From Maratus speciosus (lineage: Eukaryota > Arthropoda > Arachnida > Araneae > Salticidae), in the NCBI GenBank assembly GCA_963932465.1, contig OZ010795.1:524153451-524217450 (forward strand): DNA of 64,000 nucleotides, written 5' to 3'. Within the stretch, counting starts at the first letter, position 1; each line of letters opens with the position of its first letter. Below are positions 8,429 to 23,143 of the stretch, one piece after another. A program made the translations under genes and the position numbers. The notes beneath the pieces are model-generated. The model ran no database searches, was not told the DNA's origin, and saw only the letters and a list, made by a program, of their open reading frames with translations.

Positions 8429-11400
8429 CACGAAACTCGTCGATGCCGCAATCTCTAAAATGCAGGAAACTCGTCGATGCTGCGATCAGTAATGCACGTA
8501 TGAGCGCTGCGGGCTAATAAACCGAAAAAAACTTTACTGGATGTACGAAACTCGCCTTTCAGCGATATCTAAAATGCACGAAACTCGTCGATGCCGCGAT
8601 CTCTAAAATGTAGGAAACTCGTCGATCCTGCGATCAGTTACGCACGTATGAGCGCTGCGCGCTCATAAAACGAAGAAAAACATCACTGGATGCACGAAAC
8701 TCGCTGTTCAGCGATCTCTAAGAAGCACAAAACTCGTCGATGCGGCGATCAGTAACGCACGTATGAGCGCTGCGGGCTCATAAACCGAAAAAACATCACT
8801 GGACGCACGAAACTCTCTGTGCAGCGATCTCTAAAATGCACGAAACTCGTCGATGCCGCGATCTCTAAAATGCAGGAAACTCGTCTATGCCGCAATCTTT
8901 AAAATGCAGGAAACTCGTCGATCCTGCGATCAGTAACGCACGTATGAGCGCGCAGCGCTCATAAACCGAAAAAAACATCACTGAATGCACGAAACTCGCC
9001 TTTCAGCGATCTCTAAAATGCACGAAACTCGTCGATGCCGCGATCTCTAAAATGCAGGAAACTCGTCGATGTTGCGATCTGTACCGCACGTATGAGCGCT
9101 GCGCGCTGATAAACCGAAAAAAAACATCACCGGATGCACGAAACTCGCTGTGCAGCGATCTCTAAGATCCTTAAACTCGTCGATGCCGCGATCTCTAAAA
9201 TGCAGGAAACTCGTCGATCCTGCGATCAGTAACGCACGTATGAGCGCTGCGCGCTGATAAACCGAAAAAAACATCACTGGACGCACGAAACTCTCTGTGC
9301 AGCGATCTCTAAAATGCACGAAACTCGTCTATGCCGCAATCTTTAAAATGCAGGAAACTCGTCGATCCTGCGATCAGTAACGTACGTATGAGCGCGCAGC
9401 GCTCATAAGCCGAAAAGAACATCACTGGATGCACGAAACTCGCTGTGCAGCGATCTCTAAGAAGCACAAAACTCGTCGATGTTGCGATCTGTACCGCACG
9501 TATGAGCGCTGCGCGCTGATAAACCGAAAAAAAAACATCACCGGATGCACGAAACTCGCTGTGCAGCGATCTCTAAGATGCACGAAACTCGTCGATGCCG
9601 CGATCTCTAAAATGCATGAAACTCGACGATGCTGCGATCAGTAACGTACGTATGAGCGCGCAGCGCTCCTAAGCCGAAAAGAACATCACTGGATGCACGA
9701 AACTCGCTGTGCAGCGATCTCTAAGATGCACGAAACTCGTCGATGCAGCGATCAGTAACGTACGTATGAGCGCGCAGCGCTCATAAGCCGAAAAGAACAT
9801 CACTGGATGCACGAAACTCGCTGTGCAGCGATCTCTAAAATGCTCGAAACTCGTCGATGCCGCAATCTCTAAAATGCAGGAAACTCGTCGATCCTGCGAT
9901 CAGTAACGCACGTATGAGCGCTGCGCGCTCATAAACCGAAAAAACATCACTGGATGCACGAAACTCGCCTGTCAGCGATCTCTAAAATGCACGAAACTCG
10001 TCGATGCCGCGATCTCTAAAATGCAGGAAACTCGTCGATCCTGCGATCAGTAACGCACGTATGAGCGCTGCGCGCTCATAAAAAGAAGAAAAACATCACT
10101 GGATGCACGAAACTCGCTGTGCAGCTATCTCTAAGATGCACGAAACTCGTCGATGTCGCGATCTCTAAAATGCAGAAACTCGTCGATGCTGCGATCTGTA
10201 ACGCACGTATGAGCGCTGCGCGCTCATAAACCGAAAAAAAAAATCACTGGATGCACGAAACTCGCTGTACAGTGATCTCTAAGATGCAGGAAACTCGTCG
10301 ATGCCGCGATCTCTAAAATGCAGGAAACTCGTCCATGCTACGATCAGTAAAGTACGTATGAGCGCTGCGCACTCATAAACCGAAAAAAACATCACTGGAC
10401 GCACGAAACTCGCTGTGCAGCGATCTCTAAAATGCACGAAACTCGTCGATGCCGCAATCTCTAAAATGCAGAAAACTCGTCGATGCTGCGATCAATAACG
10501 CATGTATGAGCGCTGCGCGCTCATAAACCGAAAAAAAACATAACTGGATGCACGAAACTCGCTGTTCAGCGATCTCTAAGAAGCACAAAACTCGTCGATG
10601 CAGCGATCAGTAACGCACGTATGAGCGCTGCGGGCTCATAAACCGAAAAAACATCACTGGACGCACGAAACTCTCAGTGCAGCGATCTCTAAAATGCACG
10701 AAACTCGTCTATGCCGCAATCTTTAAAATGCAGGAAACTCGTCGATCCTGCGATCAGTAACGCACGTATGAGCGCTTCGCGCTCATAAACCGAAAAAAAC
10801 ATCACTGGATGCACGAAACTCGCCTTTCAGCGATCTCTAAAATGCACGAAACTTGTCGATGCCGCGATCTCTAAGAAGCACAAAACTCGTCGATGCAGCG
10901 ATCAGTAACGCACGTATGAGCGCTGCGGGCTCATAAACCGAAAAAACATCACTGGATGCACGAAACTCGCTGTGCAGCTATCTCTAAGATGCACGAAACT
11001 CGTCGATGTCGCGATCTCTAAAATGCAGAAACTCGTCGATGCTGCGATCTGTAACGCACGTATGAGCGCTGCGCGCTCATAAACCAAAAAAAAAACATCA
11101 CTGGATGCACGAAACTCGCTGTGCAGCGATCTCTAAGATGCAGGAAACTCGTCGATGCCGCGATCTCTAAAATGCAGGAAACTCGTCCATGCTACGATCA
11201 GTAAAGTACGTATGAGCGCTGCGCGCTCACAAACGAAAAAAACATCACTGGACGCACGAAACTCGCTGTGCAGCGATCTCTAAAATGCAGGAAACTCGTC
11301 GATGTTCGCGATCTCTAAAATGCAGGAAACTCGTCGATGCTGCGATCAGTAACGTACGTATGAGCGCGCAGCGCTCATAAGCCGAAAAGAACATCACTGG

Positions 11401-11997
11401 ATGCACGAAACTCGCTGTGCAGCGATCTCTAAGTAGCAAGAAACTCGTCGATGCAGCGATCAGTAACGCACGTATGAGCGCTGCGCGCTCATAAACCGAA
11501 AAAAACATCAGTGGACGCACGAAACTCTCTGTGCAGCGATCTCTAAAATGCACGAAACTCGTCGATGCCGCAATCTCTAAAATGCAGGAAACTCGTCGAT
11601 CCTGCGATCAGTAACGCACGTATGAGCGCTGCGCACTCATAAACCGAAAAAACATCACTGGATGCACGAAACTCACTGTTCAGCGATCTCTAAAATGCAC
11701 GAAACTCGTCGATGCCGCGATCTCTAAAATGCAGGAAACTCGTCGATGCTGCGATCAGTAACGCACGTATGAGGGCTGCGCGCTCATAAACCGAAAAAAA
11801 ACATCACTGGACGCACGAAACTCGCTGTGTAGCGATCTCTAAAATGCACGAAACTCGTCGATGACGCGATCACTAAAATGCAGGAAACTCGTCGATACAG
11901 CGATCAGTAACGCACGTATGAGGTCTGCGCGCTCATAAACCTGAAAAAAAAACATCAATGGACCCACGAAACTCTCTGTGCAGCGATCTCTAAAATG
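8429..11997 (+). repeat. 3569-bp duplication, copy 1
   Basis: All unit variants, including rare ones, recur exactly 3569 bp downstream: for example the AAGATCCTTAAACTCG variant near 9165 and 12734, CGTTCGCGATC near 11304 and 14873, and AAGTAGCAAG near 11431 and 15000. I saw only a few base differences, such as CGCTCCTAAGCC near 9666 against CGCTCATAAGCC near 13235. Near-identity points to a recent event. Confidence 0.88.
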
Positions 11998-14900
11998 CAC
12001 GAAACTCGTCGATGCCGCGATCTCTAAAATGCAGGAAACTCGTCGATGCTGCGATCAGTAATGCACGTATGAGCGCTGCGGGCTAATAAACCGAAAAAAA
12101 CTTTACTGGATGTACGAAACTCGCCTTTCAGCGATATCTAAAATGCACGAAACTCGTCGATGCCGCGATCTCTAAAATGTAGGAAACTCGTCGATCCTGC
12201 GATCAGTTACGCACGTATGAGCGCTGCGCGCTCATAAAACGAAGAAAAACATCACTGGATGCACGAAACTCGCTGTTCAGCGATCTCTAAGAAGCACAAA
12301 ACTCGTCGATGCGGCGATCAGTAACGCACGTATGAGCGCTGCGGGCTCATAAACCGAAAAAACATCACTGGACGCACGAAACTCTCTGTGCAGCGATCTC
12401 TAAAATGCACGAAACTCGTCGATGCCGCGATCTCTAAAATGCAGGAAACTCGTCTATGCCGCAATCTTTAAAATGCAGGAAACTCGTCGATCCTGCGATC
12501 AGTAACGCACGTATGAGCGCGCAGCGCTCATAAACCGAAAAAAACATCACTGAATGCACGAAACTCGCCTTTCAGCGATCTCTAAAATGCACGAAACTCG
12601 TCGATGCCGCGATCTCTAAAATGCAGGAAACTCGTCGATGTTGCGATCTGTACCGCACGTATGAGCGCTGCGCGCTGATAAACCGAAAAAAAACATCACC
12701 GGATGCACGAAACTCGCTGTGCAGCGATCTCTAAGATCCTTAAACTCGTCGATGCCGCGATCTCTAAAATGCAGGAAACTCGTCGATCCTGCGATCAGTA
12801 ACGCACGTATGAGCGCTGCGCGCTGATAAACCGAAAAAAACATCACTGGACGCACGAAACTCTCTGTGCAGCGATCTCTAAAATGCACGAAACTCGTCTA
12901 TGCCGCAATCTTTAAAATGCAGGAAACTCGTCGATCCTGCGATCAGTAACGTACGTATGAGCGCGCAGCGCTCATAAGCCGAAAAGAACATCACTGGATG
13001 CACGAAACTCGCTGTGCAGCGATCTCTAAGAAGCACAAAACTCGTCGATGTTGCGATCTGTACCGCACGTATGAGCGCTGCGCGCTGATAAACCGAAAAA
13101 AAAACATCACCGGATGCACGAAACTCGCTGTGCAGCGATCTCTAAGATGCACGAAACTCGTCGATGCCGCGATCTCTAAAATGCATGAAACTCGACGATG
13201 CTGCGATCAGTAACGTACGTATGAGCGCGCAGCGCTCATAAGCCGAAAAGAACATCACTGGATGCACGAAACTCGCTGTGCAGCGATCTCTAAGATGCAC
13301 GAAACTCGTCGATGCAGCGATCAGTAACGTACGTATGAGCGCGCAGCGCTCATAAGCCGAAAAGAACATCACTGGATGCACGAAACTCGCTGTGCAGCGA
13401 TCTCTAAAATGCTCGAAACTCGTCGATGCCGCAATCTCTAAAATGCAGGAAACTCGTCGATCCTGCGATCAGTAACGCACGTATGAGCGCTGCGCGCTCA
13501 TAAACCGAAAAAACATCACTGGATGCACGAAACTCGCCTGTCAGCGATCTCTAAAATGCACGAAACTCGTCGATGCCGCGATCTCTAAAATGCAGGAAAC
13601 TCGTCGATCCTGCGATCAGTAACGCACGTATGAGCGCTGCGCGCTCATAAAAAGAAGAAAAACATCACTGGATGCACGAAACTCGCTGTGCAGCTATCTC
13701 TAAGATGCACGAAACTCGTCGATGTCGCGATCTCTAAAATGCAGAAACTCGTCGATGCTGCGATCTGTAACGCACGTATGAGCGCTGCGCGCTCATAAAC
13801 CGAAAAAAAAAATCACTGGATGCACGAAACTCGCTGTACAGTGATCTCTAAGATGCAGGAAACTCGTCGATGCCGCGATCTCTAAAATGCAGGAAACTCG
13901 TCCATGCTACGATCAGTAAAGTACGTATGAGCGCTGCGCACTCATAAACCGAAAAAAACATCACTGGACGCACGAAACTCGCTGTGCAGCGATCTCTAAA
14001 ATGCACGAAACTCGTCGATGCCGCAATCTCTAAAATGCAGAAAACTCGTCGATGCTGCGATCAATAACGCATGTATGAGCGCTGCGCGCTCATAAACCGA
14101 AAAAAAACATAACTGGATGCACGAAACTCGCTGTTCAGCGATCTCTAAGAAGCACAAAACTCGTCGATGCAGCGATCAGTAACGCACGTATGAGCGCTGC
14201 GGGCTCATAAACCGAAAAAACATCACTGGACGCACGAAACTCTCAGTGCAGCGATCTCTAAAATGCACGAAACTCGTCTATGCCGCAATCTTTAAAATGC
14301 AGGAAACTCGTCGATCCTGCGATCAGTAACGCACGTATGAGCGCTTCGCGCTCATAAACCGAAAAAAACATCACTGGATGCACGAAACTCGCCTTTCAGC
14401 GATCTCTAAAATGCACGAAACTTGTCGATGCCGCGATCTCTAAGAAGCACAAAACTCGTCGATGCAGCGATCAGTAACGCACGTATGAGCGCTGCGGGCT
14501 CATAAACCGAAAAAACATCACTGGATGCACGAAACTCGCTGTGCAGCTATCTCTAAGATGCACGAAACTCGTCGATGTCGCGATCTCTAAAATGCAGAAA
14601 CTCGTCGATGCTGCGATCTGTAACGCACGTATGAGCGCTGCGCGCTCATAAACCAAAAAAAAAACATCACTGGATGCACGAAACTCGCTGTGCAGCGATC
14701 TCTAAGATGCAGGAAACTCGTCGATGCCGCGATCTCTAAAATGCAGGAAACTCGTCCATGCTACGATCAGTAAAGTACGTATGAGCGCTGCGCGCTCACA
14801 AACGAAAAAAACATCACTGGACGCACGAAACTCGCTGTGCAGCGATCTCTAAAATGCAGGAAACTCGTCGATGTTCGCGATCTCTAAAATGCAGGAAACT

Positions 14901-15566
14901 CGTCGATGCTGCGATCAGTAACGTACGTATGAGCGCGCAGCGCTCATAAGCCGAAAAGAACATCACTGGATGCACGAAACTCGCTGTGCAGCGATCTCTA
15001 AGTAGCAAGAAACTCGTCGATGCAGCGATCAGTAACGCACGTATGAGCGCTGCGCGCTCATAAACCGAAAAAAACATCAGTGGACGCACGAAACTCTCTG
15101 TGCAGCGATCTCTAAAATGCACGAAACTCGTCGATGCCGCAATCTCTAAAATGCAGGAAACTCGTCGATCCTGCGATCAGTAACGCACGTATGAGCGCTG
15201 CGCACTCATAAACCGAAAAAACATCACTGGATGCACGAAACTCACTGTTCAGCGATCTCTAAAATGCACGAAACTCGTCGATGCCGCGATCTCTAAAATG
15301 CAGGAAACTCGTCGATGCTGCGATCAGTAACGCACGTATGAGGGCTGCGCGCTCATAAACCGAAAAAAAACATCACTGGACGCACGAAACTCGCTGTGTA
15401 GCGATCTCTAAAATGCACGAAACTCGTCGATGACGCGATCACTAAAATGCAGGAAACTCGTCGATACAGCGATCAGTAACGCACGTATGAGGTCTGCGCG
15501 CTCATAAACCTGAAAAAAAAACATCAATGGACCCACGAAACTCTCTGTGCAGCGATCTCTAAAATG
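11998..15566 (+). repeat. 3569-bp duplication, copy 2
   Basis: Direct tandem copy of 8429-11997. At the left edge, sequence from the GACCCACGAAACTCTCTG unit is joined to the unit that in copy 1 begins near 8429; the joint lies inside matching S2/S3 sequence at about 11998-12060. At the right edge the copies part where copy 1 reads AAAATGCACG and the continuation reads AAAATGAACG (about 15567). Breakpoints inside homologous unit positions are the signature of unequal exchange. Confidence 0.87.
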
Positions 15567-18500
15567 AACGAAACTCGTCTATGCCGCAATCTTTAAAATG
15601 CAGGAAACTCGTCGATCCTGTGATCAGTAACGCACGTATGAGCGCTGCGCGCTCATAAACCGAAAAAAACATCACTGGGTGCACGAAACTCGCCTTTCAG
15701 CGATCTCTAAAATGCACGAAACTCGTCGATGCCGCGATCTCTAAAATGCAGGAAACTCGTCGATGTTGCGATCTGTACCGCACGTATGAGAGCTGCGCGC
15801 TGATAAACCGAAAAAAAACATCACCGGATGCACGAAACTCGCTGTGCAGCGATCTCTAAGATGCAGGAAACTCGTCGATGCCGCGATCTCTAAAATGCAG
15901 GAAACTCGTCGATTCTGCGATCAGTAACGTACGTATGAGCGCGCAGCGCTCATAAGCCGAAAAGAACATCACTGGATGCACGAAACTCGCTGTTCAGCGA
16001 TCTCTAAGAAGCACGAAACTCGTCGATGCAGCGATCAGCAACGCAAGTATGAGCGCTTCGGGCTAATAAACCGAAAAAAACATCACTGGACGCACGAAAC
16101 TCGCTGTGCAGCGATCTCTAAAATGCACGAAACTCGTCGATGCCGCAATCTCTAAAATGCAGGAAACTCGTCGATGCTGCGATCAGTAATGCACGTATGA
16201 GCGCTGCGGGCTAATAAACCGAAAAAAACTTTACTGGATGTACGAAACTCGCCTTTCAGCGATATCTAAAATGCACGAAACTCGTCGATGCCGCGATCTC
16301 TAAAATGTAGGAAACTCGTCGATCCTGCGATCAGTTACGCACGTATGAGCGCTGCGCGCTCATAAAACGAAGAAAAACATCACTGGATGCACGAAACTCG
16401 CTGTTCAGCGATCTCTAAGAAGCACAAAACTCGTCGATGCGGCGATCAGTAACGCACGTATGTGCGCTGCGGGCTCATAAACCGAAAAAACATCACTGGA
16501 CGCACGAAACTCTCTGTGCAGCGATCTCTAAAATGCACGAAACTCGTCGATGCCAAGATCTCTAAAATGCAGGAAACTCGTCGATGTTGCGATCTGTACC
16601 GCACGTATGAGCGCTGCGCGCTGATAAACCGAAAAAAAACATCACCGGATGCACGAAACTCTCTGTGCAGCGATCTCTAAAATGCACGAAACTCGTCTAT
16701 GCCGCAATCTTTAAAATGCAGGAAACTCGTCGATCCTGCGATCAGTAACGTACGTATGAGCGCGCAGCGCTCATAAGCCGAAAAGAACATCACTGGATGC
16801 ACGAAACTCGCTGTGCAGCGATCTCTAAGAAGCACAAAACTCGTCGATGTTGCGACCTGTACCGCACGTATGAGCGCTGCGCGCTGATAAACCGAAAAAA
16901 AACATCACCGGATGCACAAAACTCGCTGTGCAGCGATCTCTAAGATGCACGAAACTCGTCGATGCCGCGATCTCTAAAATGCATGAAACTCGTCGATGCT
17001 GCGATCAGTAACGTACGTATGAGCGCGCAGCGCTCATAAGCCGAAAAGAACATCACTGGATGCACGAAACTCGCTGTGCAGCGATCTCTAAGATGCACGA
17101 AACTCGTCGATGCAGCGATCAGTAACGCACGTATGAGCGCTGCGCGCTCATAAACCCAAAAAAACATCACTGGACGCACGAAACTCTCTGTGCAGCGATC
17201 TCTAAAATGCTCGAAACTCGTCGATGCCGCAATCTCTAAAATGCAGGAAACTCGTCGATCCTGCGATCAGTAACGCACGTATGAGCGCTGCGCGCTCATA
17301 AACCGAAAAAACATCACTGGATGCACGAAACTCACTGTTCAGCGATCTCTAAAATGCACGAAACTCGTCGATGCCGCGATCTCTAAAATGCAGGAAACTC
17401 GTCGATGCTGCGATCAGTAACGCACGTATGAGGGCTGCGCGCTCATAAACCGAAAAAAACATCACTGGATGTACGAAACTCGCCTTTCAGCGATCTCTAA
17501 AATGCACGAAACTCGTCGATGCCGCGATCTCTAAAATGCAGGAAACTCGTCGATCCTGCGATCAGTAACGCACGTATGAGCGCTGCGCGCTCATAAAAAG
17601 AAGAAAAACATCACTGGATGCACGAAACTCGCTGTGCAGCTATCTCTAAGATGCACGAAACTCGTCGATGTCGCGATCTCTAAAATGCAGAAACTCGTCG
17701 ATGCTGCGATCTGTAACGCACCAATGAGCGCTGCGCGCTCATAAACCGAAAAAAAAAATCACTGGATGCACGAAACTCCCTGTACAGTGATCTCTAAGAT
17801 GCAGGAAACTCGTCGATGCCGCGATCTCTAAAATGCAGGAAACTCGTCCATGCTACGATCAGTAAAGTACGTATGAGCGCTGCGCACTCATAAACCGAAA
17901 AAAACATCACTGGACGCACGAAACTCGCTGTGCAGCGATCTCTAAAATGCACGAAACTCGTCGATGCCGCAATCTCTAAAATGCAGAAAACTCGTCGATG
18001 CTGCGATCAGTAACGCATGTATGAGCGCTGCGCGCTCATAAACCGAAAAAAAACATAACTGGATGCACGAAACTCGCTGTTCAGCGATCTCTAAGAAGCA
18101 CAAAACTCGTCGATGCAGCGATCAGTAACGCACGTATGAGCGCTGCGGGCTCATAAACCGAAAAAAAACATCACTGGACGCACGAAACTCGCTGTGTAGC
18201 GATCTCTAAAATGCACGAAACTCGTCGATGCCGCGATCACTAAAATGCAGGAAACTCGTCGATACAGCAATCAGTAACGCACGTATGAGGTCTGCGCGCT
18301 CATAAACCTGAAAAAAAAAACATCAATGGACCCACGAAACTCTCTGTGCAGCGATCTCTAAAATGAACGAAACTCGTCTATGCCGCAATCTTTAAAATGC
18401 AGGAAACTCGTCGATCCTGCGATCAGTAACGCACGTATGAGCGCTGCGCGCTCATAAACCGAAAAAAACATCACTGGATGCACGAAACTCGCCTTTCAGC

Positions 18501-19260
18501 GATCTCTAAAATGCACGAAACTCGTCGATGCCGCGATCTCTAAAATGCAGGAAACTCGTCGATGTTGCGATCTGTACCGCACGTATAAGAGCTGCGCGCT
18601 GATAAACCGAAAAAAACATCACCGGATGCACGAAACTCGCTGTGCAGCGATCTCTAAGATGCACGAAACTCGTCGATGCCGCGATCTCTAAAATGCATGA
18701 AACTCGTCGATGCTGCGATCAGTAACGTACGTATGAGCGCGCAGCGCTCATAAGCCGAAAAGAACATCACTGGATGCACGAAACTCGCTGTGCAGCGATC
18801 TCTAAGAAGCACAAAACTCCTCGATGCAGCGATCAGTAACGCACGCATGAGCGCTGCGCGCTCATTAACCGAAAAAAACATCACTGGACGCACGAAACTC
18901 TCTGTGCAGCGATCTCTAAAATGCACGAAACTCGTCGATGCCGCAATCTCTAAAATGCAGGAAACTCGTCGATCCTGCGATCAGTAACGCACGTATGAGC
19001 GCTGCGCGCTCATAAACCGAAAAAACATCACTGGATGCACGAAACTCGCTGTGCAGCTATCTCTAAGATGCACAAAACTCGTCGATGTCGCGATCTCTAA
19101 AATGCAGAAACTCGTCGATGCTGCGATCTGTAACGCACGTATGAGCGCTGCGCGCTCATAAACCGAAAAAAAAATCACTGGATGCACGAAACTCGCTGTA
19201 CAGTGATCTCTAAGATGCAGGAAACTCGTCGATGCCGCGATCTCTAAAATGCAGGAAACT
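15567..19260 (+). repeat. HOR segment shared with 28-32 kb and 39-43 kb
   Basis: Unit order here, together with about 500 bp before it, matches 28.1-32.05 kb at an offset of about 13070 bp and 39.2-43.1 kb about 24.2 kb away. Shared markers are AAATGAACG (15567, 18362), ATAAACCCAAAA (17150), GCACCAATGAGCG (17719) and CTCCTCGATGCAG (18817). The copy at 30.5 kb lacks one unit of about 147 bp that is present here near 17320-17470. Base differences are few, for example CTCCCTGTACAG near 17775. Confidence 0.78.
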
Positions 19261-22200
19261 CGTCCATGCTACGATCAGTAAAGTACGTATGAGCGCTGCG
19301 CACTCATAAACCGAAAAAAACATCACTGGACGCACGAAACTCGCTGTGCAGCGATCTCTAAAATGCACGAAACTCGTCGATGCCGCAATCTCTAAAATGC
19401 AGGAAACTCGTCGATGCTGCGATCAGTAACGCATGTATGAGCGCTGCGCGCTCATAAACCGAAAAAAAACATCACTGGATGCACGAAACTCGCTGTTCAG
19501 CGATCTCTAAGAAGCACAAAACTCGTCGATGCAGCGATCAGTAACGCACGTATGAGCGCTGCGGGCTCATAAACCGAAAAAACATCACTGGACGCACGAA
19601 ACTCTCTGTGCAGCGATCTCTAAAATGCACGAAACTCGTCTATGCCGCAATCTTTAAAATGCAGGAAACTCGTCGATCCTGCGATCAGTAACGCACGTAT
19701 GAGCGCTTCGCGCTCATAAACCGAAAAAAACATCACTGGATGCACGAAACTCGCCTTTCAGCGATCTCTAAAATGCACGAAACTCGTCGATGCCGCGATC
19801 TCTAAGAAGCACAAAACTCGTCGATGCAGCGATCAGTAACGCACGTATGAGCGCTGCGGGCTCATAAACCGAAAAAACATCACTGGATGCACGAAACTCG
19901 CTGTGCAGCTATCTCTAAGATGCACGAAACTCGTCGATGTCGCGATCTCTAAAATGCAGAAACTCGTCGATGCTGCGATCTGTAACGCACGTATGATCGC
20001 TGCGCGCTAATAAACCAAAAAAAAAAAATCACTGGATGCACGAAACTCGCTGTGCAGCGATCTCTAAGATGCAGGAAACTCGTCGATGCCGCGATCTCTA
20101 AAATGCAGGAAACTCGTCCATGCTACGATCAGTAAAGTACGTATGAGCGCTGCGCGCTCACAAACCGAAAAAAACATCACTGGACGCACGAAACTCGCTG
20201 TGCAGCGATCTCTAAAATGCAGGAAACTCGTCGATGTTCGCGATCTCTAAAATGCAGGAAACTCGTCGATGCTGCGATCAGTAACGTACGTATGAGCGCG
20301 CAGCGCTCATAAGCCGAAAAGAACATCACTGGACGCACGAAACTCACTGTTCAGCGATCTCTAAAATGCACGAAACTCGTCGATGCCGCGATCTCTAAAA
20401 TGCAGGAAACTCGTCGATGCTGCGATCAGTAACGCATGTATGAGCGCTGCGCGCTCATAAACCGAAAAAAAACATAACTGGATGCACGAAACTCGCTGTT
20501 CAGCGATCTCTAAGAAGCACAAATCTCGTCGATGCAGCGATCAGTAACGCACGTATGAGCGCTGCGGGCTCATAAACCGAAAAAACATCACTGGACGCAC
20601 GAAACTCTCAGTGCAGCGATCACTAAAATGCACGAAACTCGTCTATGCCGCAATCTTTAAAATGCAGGAAACTCGTCGATCCTGTGATCAGTAACGCACG
20701 TATGAGCGCTTCGCGCTCCTAAACCGAAAAAAACATCACTGGATGCACGAAACTCGCCTTTCAGCGATCTCTAAAATGCACGAAACTTGTCGATGCCGCG
20801 ATCTCTAAGAAGCACAAAACTCGTCGATGCAGCGATCAGTAACGCACGTATGAGCGCTGCGGGCTCATAAACCGAAAAAACATCACTGGATGCACGAAAC
20901 TCGCTGTGCAGCTATCTCTAAGATGCACGAAACTCGTCGATGTCGCGATCTCTAAAATGCAGAAACTCGTCGATGCTGCGATCTGTAACGCACGTATGAG
21001 CGCTGCGCGCTCATAAACCAAAAAAAAAACATCACTGGATGCACGAAACTCGCTGTGCAGCGACCTCTAAGATGCAGGAAACTCGTCGATGCCGCGATCT
21101 CTAAAATACAGGAAACTCGTCCATGCTACGATCAGTAAAGTACGTATGAGCGCTGCGCGCTCACAAACGAAAAAAACATCACTGGACGCACGAAACTCGC
21201 TGTGCAGCGATCTCTAAAATGCAGGAAACTCGTCGATGTTCGCGATCTCTAAAATGCAGGAAACTCGTCGATGCTGCGATCAGTAACGTACGTATGAGCG
21301 CGCAGCGCTCATAAGCCGAAAAGAACATCACTGGATGCACGAAACTCGCTGTGCAGCGATCTCTAAGTAGCACGAAACTCGTCGATGCAGCGATCAGTAA
21401 CGCACGTATGAGCGCTGCGCGCTCATAAACCGAAAAAAACATCACTGGACGCACGAAACTCTCTGTGCAGCGATCTCTAAAATGCACGAAACTCGTCGAT
21501 GCCGCAATCTCTAAAATGCAGGAAACTCGTCGATCCTGCGATCAGTAACCCACGTATGAGCGCTGCGCACTCATAAACCGAAAAAACATCACTGGATGCA
21601 CGAAACTCACTGTTCAGCGATCTCTAAAATGCACGAAACTCGTCGATGCCGCGATCTCTAAAATGCAGGAAACTCGTCGATGCTGCGATCAGTAACGCAC
21701 GTATGAGGGCTGCGCGCTCATAAACCGAAAAAAAACATCACTGGACGCACGAAACTCGCTGTGTAGCGATCTCTAAAATGCACGAAACTCGTCGATGCCG
21801 CGATCTCTAAAATGCAGGAAACTCGTCGATGCTGCGATCAGTAATGCACGTATGAGCGCTGCGGGCTAATAAACCGAAAAAAACTTTACTGGATGTACGA
21901 AACTCGCCTTTCAGCGATATCTAAAATGCACGAAACTCGTCGATGCCGCGATCTCTAAAATGCAGGAAACTCGTCCATGCTACGATCAGTAAAGTACGTA
22001 TGAGCGCTGCGCACTCATAAACCGAAAAAAACATCACTGGACGCACGAAACTCGCTGTGCAGCGATCTCTAAAATGCACGAAACTCGTCGATGCCGCAAT
22101 CTCTAAAATGCAGGAAACTCGTCGATGCTGCGATCAGTAACGCATGTATGAGCGCTGCGCGCTCATAAACCGAAAAAAAACATCACTGGATGCACGAAAC

Positions 22201-23143
22201 TCGCTGTTCAGCGATCTCTAAGAAGCACAAAACTCGTCGATGCAGCGATCAGTAACGCACGTATGAGCGCTGCGGGCTCATAAACAGAAAAAACATCACT
22301 GGACGCACGAAACTCTCTGTGCAGCGATCTCTAAAATGCACGAAACTCGTCTATGCCGCAATCTTTAAAATGCAGGAAACTCGTCGATCCTGCGATCAGT
22401 AACGCACGTATGAGCGCTTCGCGCTCATAAACCGAAAAAAACATCACTGGATGCACGAAACTCGCCTTTCAGCGATCTCTAAAATGCACGAAACTCGTCG
22501 ATGCCGCGATCTCTAAGAAGCACAAAACTCGTCGATGCAGCGATCAGTAACGCACGTATGAGCGCTGCGGGCTCATAAACCGAAAAAACATCACTGGATG
22601 CACGAAACTCGCTGTGCAGCTATCTCTAAGATGCACGAAACTCGTCGATGTCGCGATCTCTAAAATGCAGAAACTCGTCGATGCTGCGATCTGTAACGCA
22701 CGTATGATCGCTGCGCGCTAATAAACCAAAAAAAAAATCACTGGATGCACGAAACTCGCTGTGCAGCGATCTCTAAGATGCAGGAAACTCGTCGATGCCG
22801 CGATCTCTAAAATGCAGGAAACTCGTCCATGCTACGATCAGTAAAGTACGTATGAGCGCTGCGCGCTCACAAACCGAAAAAAACATCACTGGACGCACGA
22901 AACTCGCTGTGCAGCGATCTCTAAAATGCAGGAAACTCGTCGATGTTCGCGATCTCTAAAATGCAGGAAACTCGTCGATGCTGCGATCAGTAACGTACGT
23001 ATGAGCGCGCAGCGCTCATAAGCCGAAAAGAACATCACTGGACGCACGAAACTCACTGTTCAGCGATCTCTAAAATGCACGAAACTCGTCGATGCCGCGA
23101 TCTCTAAAATGCAGGAAACTCGTCGATGCTGCGATCAGTAACG
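19261..23143 (+). repeat. Mosaic block with 2.71-kb spaced repeat
   Basis: About 19261-20434 returns at about 21972-23143 (offset near 2711 bp). Both stretches start in a CCATGCTACGATCAGTAAAG unit and contain the TATGATCGC hairpin variant. Between them, about 20500-21250 matches 38020-38770 at an offset of 17523 bp (marker GCACAAATCTCGTCG), and about 21180-21790 matches 14815-15425. Copy 2 of the spaced repeat breaks off at about 23144. Confidence 0.72.

Noticed and set aside
8429..15566. Assembly artefact as the default reading of the large exact duplications
   Set aside because: It cannot be excluded without reads, but copies differ by single bases and small unit losses, and joints fall at homologous positions, as expected from real unequal exchange. 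Kept as a check and not as the main call.
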